From NCBI RefSeq assembly GCF_000424985.1, contig NZ_KE384287.1, positions 17,855-81,854 on the forward strand: DNA of 64,000 nucleotides, written 5' to 3'. Below the pieces are notes generated by a model that did not search any database, was not told the origin of the DNA, and worked only from the letters and a program-made list of their open reading frames with translations. How positions within the stretch are numbered: the first letter of the stretch is position 1; each line of letters opens with the position of its first letter. Made by a program: the position numbers and the translations under genes. This DNA is from Arenibacter latericius DSM 15913 (GTDB lineage Bacteria; Bacteroidota; Bacteroidia; Flavobacteriales; Flavobacteriaceae). Shown here one piece after another: positions 45,437 to 55,204 of this stretch.

Positions 45437-45473
45437 AAAAAAAGCCAGTGTTTTTTAAGCTCTGGCTTTTTTT
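45437..45473. terminator. Bidirectional terminator
   Basis: AAAAAAAGCCAG (45437-45448) pairs with CTGGCTTTTTTT (45462-45473). It lies between the convergent TM2 gene and acyltransferase gene and has T-runs on both strands. Confidence 0.85.
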
Positions 45474-45499
45474 ATGATTTAGTATTGTCTACTTTATGG

Positions 45500-47344
45500 C
45501 TAACTAGGTTTGGAGTTTTGTTCCTCTTCTTCTTCTTCTTCTTCTTGATTTTCGGCTAGTTTGCGTTCTAGTTCAGCCTGGAACTCTTCCATAACGGGCT
45601 TTACAGTTCCTTCTGGTAAGTCTGCTATTTTAATGTACATTAATCCATCTACAGAATTATTAAATAGCGGATCTACGTTAAATGCCACTACTTTGGCATT
45701 TTGTTTTATGTATTTCTTTATTAATACCGGTAGTCGAAGACTCCCTGGCTCTACTTCTTCAATCAGTTTGTCAAATTTGTTTAGATCTGCCTCGGTTTCA
45801 TCAAAAATAAAATCCTTGTCCGCATCTTTTAGTTTTACCTTAAATTCTTTTTTAGGTCTAATGTATTGAGCCACATAAGGGTCCCAATAATTACTTTTCA
45901 TAAACTCGATCATTAAGGACTTAGAAAAATTGGAAAATTGGTTGCTAATACTCACCCCTCCAATTAGGTATTTGTGTTCTGGAAACCTCAAGGTGGTATG
46001 CACAATACCTTTCCATAGAAGGAACAAGGGCATCGGTTTCTGCTGGTACTCTTTTATAATATAAGCCCTACCCATTTCTATGGATTGTTGCATCATCCCA
46101 TAAAGCTCAGGTTCAAAACGAAATAAATCTTGGAGATAGAATCCATCTATCCCATGTTCTGCAAAAATTTCGGACCCCATTCCCATTCTATAGGCACCTA
46201 CAATAACTTGTGCATCATCATCCCATAGGAAAAGATGACGGTAATAAGTATCAAATTCGTCCAAGTCAATGGATTTATTGGTGCCCTCACCAATGGCTCT
46301 AAAAGTTACTTCACGCTGTCTCCCAATTTCATTTAAAATAAAGGGCATGTCCGAGGCTTTGGCTAAGAAGACTTCGTAATTTTTACTTTGTAATAGCTTA
46401 CAGTCCTTTTCCCGTAGTTTATCAATTTCTTTTAGTATGACTTCAGGTTTAACAGCCGCTGCTATTTTTCTTGGAGCCTTGGGAATCTTTAGACTAGTAG
46501 GTATGTGTTGTAATAAACTCTCCTTTTCATAGGCATTAGAAAGCATATATGTTTTTCGACGTAGAAGGTCGGTAAAATCTGCCAAGGTATCCTGATCATT
46601 TTGAGTTTGTACAGATATAGGCTGACCTATTCTTACTTTAATAACCCTATTTTTTTGTGAGGTGAGTTCAGAAGGGAGTTTAGCGGTCCTAAATACGTCA
46701 CTAATCTTAGACAACGTATAAAACAACCTGCTGTTCTTTGCATGGAAGTAAATAGGTACCACAGGTACTTCTGCCCGTCTAATTAATTTTAGAGCAGCTT
46801 CTTCCCAGGGTCGGTCTACAATTAGTTTTCCGTCTCTATAGGTAGAGACCTCACCTGCAGGAAATATTCCCAAAGGATGTCCGTCTTGCAAATGTTTCAT
46901 AGCGCTCTTAAATCCGGCTATGCTGCTTTTAGCATCTTTGTGATTCTCAAAGGGGTTTACCGGGAGAATATAAGGCGATATAGGTTCTATCCGGTTTAAA
47001 AGAAAATTTGCGATAATCTTAAAATCCGAACGTTGATTTAATAATAATTTTAAAAGCAAGACGCCATCTATGCCTCCCAAAGGATGATTAGAAATAGTGA
47101 TATAGCTCCCTTGCTTGGGTAATCGCTTAAAGTCTTCTTCTGGGATCTCGAACTTTATTTTGTATTGGTCCAAAATGGCATCCAGAAAATCAACACCATT
47201 TAGGTGCTTATTTCGATCATAGAAGCGATTGATACTTGAGATTTTGGTTACTCGCATTAGCAACCAACCTGCAAAGGTACCAAGAAAGCCATAATTTTGA
47301 AGATGAATAGCCTTAGCTACTTGTTTTGCGGTTACTAAACCCAT
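45500..47344 (-). CDS. OlsF/GlsF-like fused aminolipid acyltransferase (PlsC + GNAT domains)
   Basis: A 614-residue protein. The N-terminal half is a PlsC-type lysophospholipid acyltransferase (SNHPLGGIDGVLLL with the catalytic His/Asp; FPAGEVSTYRDG). The C-terminal half is an OlsB-like N-acyltransferase (FLAKASDMPFILNEIGRQRE, then DLFRFEPELYGMMQQSIEMGRAYI). It ends in an acidic tail of consecutive Glu residues. The fusion corresponds to OlsF-type enzymes that make ornithine lipids, and related Bacteroidota enzymes make glycine lipids, so the amino acid headgroup cannot be told from sequence. It acts at the inner membrane. It is divergent from nothing and separate from neighbours. Confidence 0.85.
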   Translation of the reverse strand: MGLVTAKQVAKAIHLQNYGFLGTFAGWLLMRVTKISSINRFYDRNKHLNGVDFLDAILDQYKIKFEIPEEDFKRLPKQGSYITISNHPLGGIDGVLLLKLLLNQRSDFKIIANFLLNRIEPISPYILPVNPFENHKDAKSSIAGFKSAMKHLQDGHPLGIFPAGEVSTYRDGKLIVDRPWEEAALKLIRRAEVPVVPIYFHAKNSRLFYTLSKISDVFRTAKLPSELTSQKNRVIKVRIGQPISVQTQNDQDTLADFTDLLRRKTYMLSNAYEKESLLQHIPTSLKIPKAPRKIAAAVKPEVILKEIDKLREKDCKLLQSKNYEVFLAKASDMPFILNEIGRQREVTFRAIGEGTNKSIDLDEFDTYYRHLFLWDDDAQVIVGAYRMGMGSEIFAEHGIDGFYLQDLFRFEPELYGMMQQSIEMGRAYIIKEYQQKPMPLFLLWKGIVHTTLRFPEHKYLIGGVSISNQFSNFSKSLMIEFMKSNYWDPYVAQYIRPKKEFKVKLKDADKDFIFDETEADLNKFDKLIEEVEPGSLRLPVLIKKYIKQNAKVVAFNVDPLFNNSVDGLMYIKIADLPEGTVKPVMEEFQAELERKLAENQEEEEEEEEQNSKPS

Positions 47345-47429
47345 GTATTAATGTGATTTGATCGCCGCTAAGATAGGGAAAAACCCTTTAGCCATACCTC
47401 TTTAATTCTTATCACCTTCCTTCTTAACC

Positions 47430-48680
47430 TTATTTCGTTACCAGCTGTATGGTTTCTTTTCCCCTTTGTTCTAATAACACTTCTCTTCCATTCTGTAGTG
47501 TATCTACCACATCACCATTAAAGTGTCTAACAGTGTATAAGGAGACATTCTCGTGACATGTCACTTTAAACCTGCCTTGTATATGGTTTAAAAGACTTTC
47601 TAGTTGCCCAAACTTATTATCTATGCAAACCGAGAAACTAATTGCTGAACTCTGTATTAGGTCTACCTTCATCTTATGGTCATGGAGCATTTTAAATAAC
47701 TCGCTAATGCTATCCTCTACAATAAAAGAGAAATCTAGAGAAGATAATTTCATCAATACCTGATTCTTTTTTACGATATAACAAGGAACCTTTGGTTCTA
47801 TGCCTACCCCTTTTCCAACGGTGGTTCCTTTTTCTAAAGGATTGATAAAGGATTTAACATGAAGCGGTATTTTTTTACGCTGTAAAGGCTGTAAAGTCTT
47901 AGGATGTATTACAGAAGCACCATAAAAAGCAAGTTCTATTGCCTCTCTGTAAGAAATGCTGTTCAATAGTTGGGCATCTTCAAAATACCTAGGATCGGCA
48001 TTTAGTACCCCAGGGACATCTTTCCAGATAGTAACATCAGTTGCATTAAGGCAGTAAGCTAAAATGGCCGCGGTATAATCTGATCCTTCTCTACCTAAAG
48101 TGGTGGTAAAATTATTGTCGTCACTACCTAAAAAACCTTGGGTAATGTTTAGCTCTCCTTGATTTACAATTTTAGTTACATTTTCCTGGGTTTGATCCCA
48201 ATTTACTACTGCATCTCTATATTGATCATTGGTTTTAATAAGATTACGTACGTCTAACCAATTATTGGTTATCCCTATCTCATTTAAATACGCACTTATT
48301 ATAGTAGAGGAAATTAACTCACCGTACCCTACTACTTGGTCATATACAAATCCGTGTTTAGGTGATTTGTTCCATGCTAAAAATCCTTGAACTTCATCAA
48401 AAAGTGTTTTCACATCCTCGTATATCGGATGCTTGTCATTAGGGAATAGTTCATTTAAGATATTGGTATGATAGTCGTATACCTCTTGGATACTAGCCTG
48501 TAAGGCATTCTTATCTGAAAAATACGAGTTAACCACTACCTCCATGGCATTGGTAGTTTTTCCCATGGCAGATACTACCACAAGTGTATTTTTATGTCCT
48601 ACCTGTTGTAAAACGCTTACAACGTTCTTTACCGCTTTGGCATCTTTAATAGATGCTCCTCCAAACTTAAAAATCCTCAT
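47430..48680 (-). CDS. Aspartate kinase (monofunctional)
   Basis: A 416-residue kinase for the first step of Lys/Thr/Met synthesis. Visible features are KFGGASIKDAKAVKNV at the N terminus, VVVSAMGKTTNAM, TTLGREGSDYTAAI, and two ACT-type regulatory repeats at the C terminus (KLSSLDFSFIVEDSISELF). The start is the ATG at 48680, overlapping the stop of the upstream GNAT gene by 4 bases; an upstream TTG (48734) is rejected. No homoserine dehydrogenase is fused. Which paralogue (lysC-like or thrA-like) cannot be decided. Confidence 0.93.
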   Translation of the reverse strand: MRIFKFGGASIKDAKAVKNVVSVLQQVGHKNTLVVVSAMGKTTNAMEVVVNSYFSDKNALQASIQEVYDYHTNILNELFPNDKHPIYEDVKTLFDEVQGFLAWNKSPKHGFVYDQVVGYGELISSTIISAYLNEIGITNNWLDVRNLIKTNDQYRDAVVNWDQTQENVTKIVNQGELNITQGFLGSDDNNFTTTLGREGSDYTAAILAYCLNATDVTIWKDVPGVLNADPRYFEDAQLLNSISYREAIELAFYGASVIHPKTLQPLQRKKIPLHVKSFINPLEKGTTVGKGVGIEPKVPCYIVKKNQVLMKLSSLDFSFIVEDSISELFKMLHDHKMKVDLIQSSAISFSVCIDNKFGQLESLLNHIQGRFKVTCHENVSLYTVRHFNGDVVDTLQNGREVLLEQRGKETIQLVTK

Positions 48681-49156
48681 ATCCCTTCTAAAAATGTTTC
48701 TATTCCTTTTTCGTCTAAATGAACAACGTTCCAATCTCGCTTTACCTGGGCTCCCTTGCTTTCATACAAGGCTATAGCAGGCTCATTCCAATCTAAAACC
48801 TCCCAGTTAATGCGTTTTGCGCCTAGCTTCTTCCCATGCTCAACAACCTTTGTTAATAAGGCTGTTCCCAATCCACTGCCTCTCATTCTTTCTGTAACAA
48901 TTAAATCTTCCAAATGAATGATTGGACCTTTCCAAGTAGAATATCTAGGGAATAACAGCGCCATTCCTACTACACTACCTTCGGATTCTGCTACATAACA
49001 ATGAAATAGTTTCTTAGGGCCAAATCCATCTCGTTTTAGATCTTCAACGGTAACTTCAACCGCATCATCTTCCTTTTCATATACCGCCAATTCTTTTATA
49101 AGCTGATGTACATCAGCCATATCGCTGGCTTGTGCGTCTCGAATACTATATTTCAT
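48677..49156 (-). CDS. GNAT family N-acetyltransferase (SSAT-like)
   Basis: A 159-residue acetyltransferase. It begins YSIRDAQASDMADVHQLIKELAVYEK. The acetyl-CoA-binding motif is VTERMRGSGLGTALLTKV, and the C terminus is the typical NWEVLDWNEPAIALYESKGA. The overall pattern resembles spermidine/thialysine acetyltransferases. Its stop overlaps the aspartate kinase start by 4 bases, so the pair is probably co-expressed; a TAACTTTG -7-like element lies at 49176-49183. The substrate is not known. Confidence 0.9.
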   Translation of the reverse strand: MKYSIRDAQASDMADVHQLIKELAVYEKEDDAVEVTVEDLKRDGFGPKKLFHCYVAESEGSVVGMALLFPRYSTWKGPIIHLEDLIVTERMRGSGLGTALLTKVVEHGKKLGAKRINWEVLDWNEPAIALYESKGAQVKRDWNVVHLDEKGIETFLEGI

Positions 49157-49215
49157 AATTGTTACAAATAAAACACAAAGTTATAAATTTAAAAAAACAA
49201 TATTTAACGAAAACG

Positions 49216-49244
49216 TTGTAGTTTCACAAATTAACCGATATTTG
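49216..49244 (+). promoter_or_regulatory. Promoter for fbp
   Basis: TTG (49216-49218), 18 bases, GATATTTG (49237-49244): one mismatch to TAnnTTTG. Confidence 0.5.
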
Positions 49245-49267
49245 TGCCTAACTAAACAACCGTACCT

Positions 49268-50275
49268 ATGGTTCATAAAAACACGACACTTGGCGAGTTT
49301 ATTATTGAAAACCAATCGTCATTTCTCTATTCTTCTGGAGAACTTTCCAAACTAATAAATGCCATTCGTTTAGCTGCAAAAGTAGTAAACCATGAGGTTA
49401 ATAAAGCCGGATTGGTAGATATTATTGGAAATGCTGGGGATACTAATATCCAAGGAGAAGACCAACAAAAGTTAGATGTTCTTGCAAACGAAAAATTTAT
49501 TCAGACCCTAAAAAATCGTGAGATCGTATGTGGTATTGCTTCAGAAGAGGAAGACCATTTTATAAGAGTCAATAGTAGTGATAATAATAACCAGAACAAA
49601 TATATTGTCCTAATCGACCCTTTGGATGGATCGTCTAATATTGATGTTAATGTTTCTGTGGGGACCATATTCTCTATTTATAGAAGGGTTACTCCTCTAG
49701 GGACTCCAGTAACCATGGAGGATTTCTTACAACCTGGCAGAAATCAGATTGCAGCTGGTTATGTAGTTTATGGGACTTCAACGATGTTAGTTTATACCAC
49801 TGGGGACGGGGTAAATGGTTTTACTTTAAATCCCGCATTGGGAACGTTTTATCTATCTCATCCTAACATGGAATTTCCGGAGACTGGTAAAATTTACTCC
49901 GTTAATGAGGGGAATTATGTGCACTTTCCTCAAGGAGTAAAGGATTATATTAAATACTGCCAGAAGGAGGAGGGGGATAGACCTTATACTTCTAGATATA
50001 TTGGTTCCTTGGTATCGGATTTTCATAGAAATATGATAAAAGGAGGTATCTATATCTATCCTAAAAGCAGTGTTGCTGCCGAGGGGAAATTAAGATTGTT
50101 ATACGAATGTAATCCTATGGCATTTATTGCAGAACAGGCTAATGGGAAGGCTAGTGATGGATTTAGGGCTATAATGGATATAGTGCCTACTCAATTGCAT
50201 CAACGGGTTCCTTTCTTTTGTGGGAGTCGGAAAATGGTAGAGAAGGCCGAGGAGTTTATGCAGGTAAAACAATAA
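49268..50275 (+). CDS. fbp: Fructose-1,6-bisphosphatase, class I
   Basis: A 335-residue gluconeogenic phosphatase. Motifs are [28 protein letters not shown], the metal-binding [11 protein letters not shown], and the C-terminal [19 protein letters not shown] with GKASDG. It is full length. The terminator at 50274 follows immediately. Confidence 0.97.
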   Translation: MVHKNTTLGEFIIENQSSFLYSSGELSKLINAIRLAAKVVNHEVNKAGLVDIIGNAGDTNIQGEDQQKLDVLANEKFIQTLKNREIVCGIASEEEDHFIRVNSSDNNNQNKYIVLIDPLDGSSNIDVNVSVGTIFSIYRRVTPLGTPVTMEDFLQPGRNQIAAGYVVYGTSTMLVYTTGDGVNGFTLNPALGTFYLSHPNMEFPETGKIYSVNEGNYVHFPQGVKDYIKYCQKEEGDRPYTSRYIGSLVSDFHRNMIKGGIYIYPKSSVAAEGKLRLLYECNPMAFIAEQANGKASDGFRAIMDIVPTQLHQRVPFFCGSRKMVEKAEEFMQVKQ

Positions 50276-50303
50276 AAAAAGGAGCCATATAGCTCCTTTT
50301 TTA
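50274..50303. terminator. Terminator after fbp
   Basis: AAAAAAAGGAGC pairs with GCTCCTTTTTT (GGAGC 50281-50285, GCTCC 50292-50296) with T-runs on both strands, between convergent genes. Confidence 0.85.
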
Positions 50304-50321
50304 TTGAAATTTGGTTTGTAG

Positions 50322-50744
50322 TTAACGCTTTAAAAGGTATAAATAATCTTCATAAGCTATTCTTCCACTGAAGATATCTATAGACTTTTTAATTATAGTT
50401 TCAGCATCACTAGATTTATAGCCCAAGCCTATGGCGTATTTTGTTATTAACGAGTGCTCTTCTTCTTCTATATAGGCATCTGCGAAAATAATCTTAAAAA
50501 GGTCGTATAATCTTTCTAGGCGTTCTTCTGAGCTAGTGGGTGGGTTAATAGGGTACTTATTCTCCGATTTCATCACCTCCTTGTATTCTTCCTCAGTAAT
50601 ATCCAATTTATTGGCGAAACGGTCCAACAATTCTCTTTCTTCCGGATTAATTTCCCCGTCAACAGCTGCCAAAGTTGCAATAGCCGCAAAATGCGCTAAA
50701 TTCCTTCTATGGGTACCACTACTGTATAGATCTACAAAAGACAT
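50322..50744 (-). CDS. TerB-like protein
   Basis: A 140-residue, mostly helical acidic protein with the TerB/DjlA-like pattern: HFAAIATLAAVDGEINPEERELLDRFANKL, then IIFADAYIEEEEHSLITKYAIGLG. TerB-fold proteins bind metal or partner proteins; no tellurite operon is nearby, so no tellurite role is implied. A TATCTTTG -7 match lies at 50770-50777 on the minus strand. Confidence 0.85.
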   Translation of the reverse strand: MSFVDLYSSGTHRRNLAHFAAIATLAAVDGEINPEERELLDRFANKLDITEEEYKEVMKSENKYPINPPTSSEERLERLYDLFKIIFADAYIEEEEHSLITKYAIGLGYKSSDAETIIKKSIDIFSGRIAYEDYLYLLKR

Positions 50745-51028
50745 ATTTTATCAATTTATTATTCAAAAACAAAGATATATGTTTTGGAAAAAGTTTACCG
50801 AAAAACCCCATAAATATTTTGTGGGTGGTTTTGGCGTTAGCTTTTAGGCAATAAACATGGTTTAAAGATTCAGGTTCTATTCTTTCCTTTTATAGTTGCT
50901 TTATCGGCTTGTACTAAGAGTAGGTTTGATAAGGCTGCTTGGCTATATCTAATCGTAACTCTACCAATAGTGTATCTAGTTAACACCTTTAAACATCCTA
51001 GTTCTAGAAAAAAGACGCTACTATTTTA

Positions 51029-52207
51029 TTATTCAAATGCTGGCATCCCAGTAATATCAGCACCCGTAATTAATAAATGGATGTCGTGTGTTCCTTCATA
51101 AGTAATCACACTTTCTAGGTTCATCATGTGTCGCATAATGCTATACTCTCCAGATATTCCCATGCCCCCCAATACTTGTCGGGCTTCTCTTGCAATGTTT
51201 AGTGCCATTTCTACATTGTTTCGCTTGGCCATAGAAATCTGGGCGGATGTTGCTTTTCCTTCATTCTTTAATTGTCCCAAACGAAAGGCTAGTAATTGTG
51301 CCTTGGTAATTTCTGTAATCATTTCGGCCAATTTCTTTTGTTGTAGTTGGGTTGCGCCAATGGGTTTTCCAAATTGGATGCGTTCTTTTGAGTATCTTAA
51401 TGCGGTATCATAGCAATCCATAGCAGCTCCTATAGCTCCCCATGCAATTCCATATCTTGCAGAATCTAGACAGCCTAATGGGGCACCTAATCCGTTTTTG
51501 CCTGGGAGTAGATTCTCCTTGGGTACCTTTACATTGTCGAATATTAGTTCTCCTGTTGCCGATGCGCGTAGTGACCACTTGTTATGGGTCTCTGGTGTAG
51601 TAAAGCCTTCCATACCTCGCTCTACTATAAGACCGTGAATTCTGCCTTCTTCATTTTTTGCCCATACCACGGCGATATCAGCAAAAGGGGAGTTAGATAT
51701 CCAGAGTTTAGCTCCGTTTAAAAGATAATAGTCGCCCATATCTTTAAATTTGGTCTCCATGCCTCCAGGATTGGAACCATGATTGGGCTCTGTGAGTCCA
51801 AAACAGCCCATTAATTCTCCCGTAGCTAATTTTGGAAGGTATTTTTTACGTTGCTCTTCCGTTCCATAGGTGAAAATGGGGTACATCACCAAGGAGGATT
51901 GAACTGAGGCAGTAGAGCGTACTCCGCTATCACCCCGTTCTATTTCTTGCATGATTAATCCATAGCTTATCTGGTCTAATCCAGCGCCACCATACTCTGC
52001 TGGAATATACGGGCCAAATGCGCCTATCTCTGCCAGTCCGCTAATAATTTGTTTTGGGAATTCTGCTTTTTGGGCATATTCTTCAATAATGGGAGAAATA
52101 TCTCGTTTTACCCAAGTCCTAGCTGCATCTCGTACTAAGATGTGTTCTTCGGACAGTAAGTCGTCTATATTGTAATAATCGGGGGCTTCAAATAAGTCTG
52201 GTCGCAT
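51029..52207 (-). CDS. Acyl-CoA dehydrogenase, glutaryl-CoA dehydrogenase-like
   Basis: A 392-residue FAD enzyme with the family features EYGGAGLDQISYGLIMQEIE, GCFGLTEPNHGSNPGGMET, AKLWISNSP, ARYGIAWGAIGAAMDCYDTAL, QVLGGMGISGEY and the catalytic base Glu in ITYEGTHDIHLL. This set matches glutaryl-CoA dehydrogenase, in which the enzyme oxidises and decarboxylates glutaryl-CoA in Lys/Trp breakdown. It appears to stand alone. The exact substrate is inferred from family resemblance. Confidence 0.9.
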   Translation of the reverse strand: MRPDLFEAPDYYNIDDLLSEEHILVRDAARTWVKRDISPIIEEYAQKAEFPKQIISGLAEIGAFGPYIPAEYGGAGLDQISYGLIMQEIERGDSGVRSTASVQSSLVMYPIFTYGTEEQRKKYLPKLATGELMGCFGLTEPNHGSNPGGMETKFKDMGDYYLLNGAKLWISNSPFADIAVVWAKNEEGRIHGLIVERGMEGFTTPETHNKWSLRASATGELIFDNVKVPKENLLPGKNGLGAPLGCLDSARYGIAWGAIGAAMDCYDTALRYSKERIQFGKPIGATQLQQKKLAEMITEITKAQLLAFRLGQLKNEGKATSAQISMAKRNNVEMALNIAREARQVLGGMGISGEYSIMRHMMNLESVITYEGTHDIHLLITGADITGMPAFE

Positions 52208-52276
52208 AGGATAATTTTTAAATCAAAATAAGAAAACAATAGTATAGTAAAAATATAACAATATTATATCTGTCCG

Positions 52277-52990
52277 TTACATTTTCAGATAAAAATCCTT
52301 AGTCAAATTAACATATTCTTCCGTGTACTGATGGCGTTCGCTTTCTATTATGAGCTTTTCTATTCTAGTTTCTGTTTTTTTAAACTGTATTTCTATTAAA
52401 CTACGTTTAACTGCTGTTTCGGGAGTGCCTTGTACATGGGTGATTCTAGTTGGGTAGAGGTTAAGCTTGGACGCTATGGATAAGAATTCTTTCTCGTCTT
52501 TATATGAGATAATGGTAGAGAACCTTCCTGTTTCAGATAATAGTTTGGCTACCCCAACTAAAAGATCGTAAAAGGGTAAAGAAGCCTGCTGTCTTGCCAT
52601 ATCGCGAGATTCATTGCCACTAGAAACCATTTCCGAGTAAAAAGGGGGATTGGATACTAATAAATCAAACTTATCATCTATCTCGTTGGCAAACTCATCT
52701 AGGCTGGCATGATAGCAGAATAAGCGATCGCCCCAATCAGAAGCTTCAAAATTATCTACACATTGCTCGTAGGCAGCTTCATTTATTTCAATGGCATCTA
52801 TGGTTTCAGCATCGCTTCTTTGTGCTAGCATCAGTGCTATGACTCCCGTTCCGGCACCTATATCTAAGATGGAGTTTGGGTGATGGTTAATAGAAGTCCA
52901 TGCGCCTAAAAGAACACCGTCGGTTCCAATTTTCATCGCACAACGATCTTGATGAATTTCAAATTCTTTAAACTTAAAGGGTTTGCTCAT
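52277..52990 (-). CDS. trmN6: tRNA1(Val) (adenine37-N6)-methyltransferase-like protein
   Basis: A 237-residue SAM-dependent methyltransferase of the YfiC/TrmN6 type. It begins FKFKEFEIHQDRCAMKIGTDGVLLGAW; the SAM motif ILDIGAGTGVIALMLAQR and the catalytic NPPF (LLVSNPPFYSEMV) follow. It is predicted to methylate A37 of tRNA-Val. A promoter element TATATTTG lies on the minus strand at 53029-53036. Confidence 0.92.
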   Translation of the reverse strand: MSKPFKFKEFEIHQDRCAMKIGTDGVLLGAWTSINHHPNSILDIGAGTGVIALMLAQRSDAETIDAIEINEAAYEQCVDNFEASDWGDRLFCYHASLDEFANEIDDKFDLLVSNPPFYSEMVSSGNESRDMARQQASLPFYDLLVGVAKLLSETGRFSTIISYKDEKEFLSIASKLNLYPTRITHVQGTPETAVKRSLIEIQFKKTETRIEKLIIESERHQYTEEYVNLTKDFYLKM

Positions 52991-53028
52991 TCTAATTCTG
53001 GCTTTTCTTTTCTAGTGAATTTTAAAAT

Positions 53029-53036
53029 CAAATATA
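53029..53036 (-). promoter_or_regulatory. Promoter -7 for trmN6
   Basis: TATATTTG on the minus strand lies between the sulfatase stop and trmN6, indicating independent transcription. No clear -33 was seen. Confidence 0.5.
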
Positions 53037-53057
53037 GGGATTCGCTTTAGGGTATCT

Positions 53058-54488
53058 TCATAAATTTACGCTTCCTACTTTTCTATTTTCTGTGCCTTCT
53101 AAATCTAACAAGGAGTCGCCTAGTTTTTGACGCATATTGTTCGCCAGTATTTTTATTTTTTCTACCACCTCGGGGTATTCTGTAGCCAGGTTGTTGGTTT
53201 CGCTTTTGTCTGCTACCACATCATAAAGGGCTATCTCTTCCAAATCAATCATTTTGTACTCGCCTGGAATTCCGTCTTTACCGGGAGTTTGGCCTTTCAT
53301 TGTTCTGTAAGTGTGAGGGAAATACATTTTCCATTTTCCATAACGTACTCCGTGTAGCTCGTTAACCCTATAATAAAAGAAGTATGCTTCCTGGGGGCTT
53401 TCTGTACTTTTACCGGTGAGTACTGGCCAAGCACTTTTTCCGTCTATAGGTAATTTTGGCAATGGGGCTCCGGTAATTTCTGCTATGGTAGGTAATATAT
53501 CTATGGCCATGACCGGAGTATCCAAAGTTCTGCCAGGAGTTAGTTTTTTTGGGTACTTGATAATGAATGGTTCCCGTTGTCCGCCTTCCCAAGCGGTTCC
53601 TTTGCCTTCGCTATAAGGCAATGCGCTTCCTGCGTGATTGCCATAAGCCAACCATGGGCCGTTGTCTGAGGTGAATATAACTACGGTGTTTTTCTCTAGT
53701 TTATTCTTTTTTAAAGTTTCTAAAATCTGCCCTACAGACCAATCAATTTCCATAATTACATCCCCATAGAGTCCGCGTTCAGATTTCCCCTTAAACTTAT
53801 CGGATACAAATAATGGAACGTGAGGTTGCGGATGTGCCACATACAAAAAGAAGGGTTCCTCTTTGTGTTTCTCAATAAAAGCTACGCTTCTCTCTGTAAT
53901 TTGAGTGGTGAGGTTGGTTTGATCGGTTAGGGTGTCTAGTATTTTTTCATTTTCGTAGAGAGGTAATGGGCCAAAATTAAAAACAGGGCCTTGTTGTGGG
54001 TGTTGGGGCCACATATCGTTGGAGTAGGGAATTCCAAAATAATCATCAAATCCATGATTGTTGGGCATAAATTTTTTATTGTCTCCTAAATGCCATTTTC
54101 CATACATTGCGGTTCGGTATCCAATGGATTTTAGCATTGTAGCGATGGTGGTTTCCTTGGTATTCAATCCTGTTTTAGCGTTGGGCATATAGGCGTTGTG
54201 AATCCCTATTCTGTTTGGGTAACAGCCTGTTAGGATTCCAGCTCTGGAAGCAGAACATACCGCCTGAGCAGCATAAAAGCTGCTTAGTTTAACCCCTTTT
54301 TTTGCCATCTGATCTAAGTGTGGGGTTTTTATATCTGGGGCGCCAAAAGTGCCCACATCTTGATATCCTTGGTCATCTGTGAAAATTAAAATTACGTTAG
54401 GTGGAGATTCTTGTATCTCTTTTTCTTTTTTCCCTCCACATGAAATTAGCAGGGAAATTATAAAAGGTATCATTAGTGGTCGGAACAT
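53058..54488 (-). CDS. Sulfatase (arylsulfatase A type) lipoprotein
   Basis: A 476-residue S1-family sulfatase with a lipobox (ISLLIS-C-GGKK), so it is probably anchored in a membrane. Catalytic features are the metal-binding FTDDQGYQDVG and the formylglycine site C78-S-A-S-R followed by AGILTG; the key Cys is present and needs conversion to formylglycine by a maturase not in this window. KWHLG, SDNGPW and a C-terminal domain follow. The gene is isolated from sugar-uptake genes. The likely substrates are sulfated polysaccharides, which is inference. Confidence 0.92.
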   Translation of the reverse strand: MFRPLMIPFIISLLISCGGKKEKEIQESPPNVILIFTDDQGYQDVGTFGAPDIKTPHLDQMAKKGVKLSSFYAAQAVCSASRAGILTGCYPNRIGIHNAYMPNAKTGLNTKETTIATMLKSIGYRTAMYGKWHLGDNKKFMPNNHGFDDYFGIPYSNDMWPQHPQQGPVFNFGPLPLYENEKILDTLTDQTNLTTQITERSVAFIEKHKEEPFFLYVAHPQPHVPLFVSDKFKGKSERGLYGDVIMEIDWSVGQILETLKKNKLEKNTVVIFTSDNGPWLAYGNHAGSALPYSEGKGTAWEGGQREPFIIKYPKKLTPGRTLDTPVMAIDILPTIAEITGAPLPKLPIDGKSAWPVLTGKSTESPQEAYFFYYRVNELHGVRYGKWKMYFPHTYRTMKGQTPGKDGIPGEYKMIDLEEIALYDVVADKSETNNLATEYPEVVEKIKILANNMRQKLGDSLLDLEGTENRKVGSVNL

Positions 54489-54662
54489 GGTATTGGTTTT
54501 AGGATGATTGCTGTTTGTTCCTAGCTAAAATACGGAATTGTAGGTGAATAGAAATGTTTGGTTTTAGAAGGGTATAAAGGAATGGAAGATTGTGCTGCCC
54601 AATAGATAATGGACAGTAGGGAAAGTTTGGTGATATCAATTAGCTGTAAGGAAGAAGCTAGT

Positions 54663-55190
54663 TTAAGAAAGATAAAGGTCTACAAGACCTTCAGGAGTGT
54701 CTACAAAAATGGTTTTCTTTTCGCGATCTACTTTAACGATAATTTCATCGCGCACCGGAACAAGTAATTGTTTGTCATCATGCTTCACCTCAAATAGGGC
54801 TTGAGGAGTGCTGTCGTTTACGCTTTCAATAATTCCAATATTGCCGTGGACTTTATCTTCCATGGTAAATCCGATTACCTCATGGTAATAGAATTTATTA
54901 CCGGTTAGTTTGGGAAGAAAGGATAGGGGAAGGTAAATTTCGGAGCCCATAACCTTATCGGCGTCCGATTCATTGGCCACTTCTTCAAATCTTACTCGTA
55001 ATAAGCTAGATCGGTGAAGTTGACTTTTTACAATAAAAAATGGAACCAGATTGTTTCCTAGAGAAACAAATACTGATTCCAAATTTTCGTATAGTTCGGG
55101 TTCATCGGTATCCAATTTAATGTGTACCTCTCCCTTAAAGCTATGTTTAGAAACGATTTTTCCGAGGTAAAAACACTCTTCCTTTGTCAT
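54663..55190 (-). CDS. rimM: Ribosome maturation factor RimM
   Basis: A 175-residue 30S assembly factor. The N-terminal RimM domain (YLGKIVSKHSFKGEVHIKLD) and the C-terminal PRC-barrel-like domain (FYYHEVIGFTMEDKVHGNIG and LVPVRDEIIVKVDREKKTIF) are visible. It directly follows rpsP (15 bases), the usual pairing. trmD is not adjacent here. Confidence 0.96.
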   Translation of the reverse strand: MTKEECFYLGKIVSKHSFKGEVHIKLDTDEPELYENLESVFVSLGNNLVPFFIVKSQLHRSSLLRVRFEEVANESDADKVMGSEIYLPLSFLPKLTGNKFYYHEVIGFTMEDKVHGNIGIIESVNDSTPQALFEVKHDDKQLLVPVRDEIIVKVDREKKTIFVDTPEGLVDLYLS

Positions 55191-55204
55191 CGTTCCTTAA
55201 ATAA

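Noticed and set aside
50322-50744. Tellurite resistance operon
   Set aside because: Only a TerB-fold protein is present, with no ter partners nearby.
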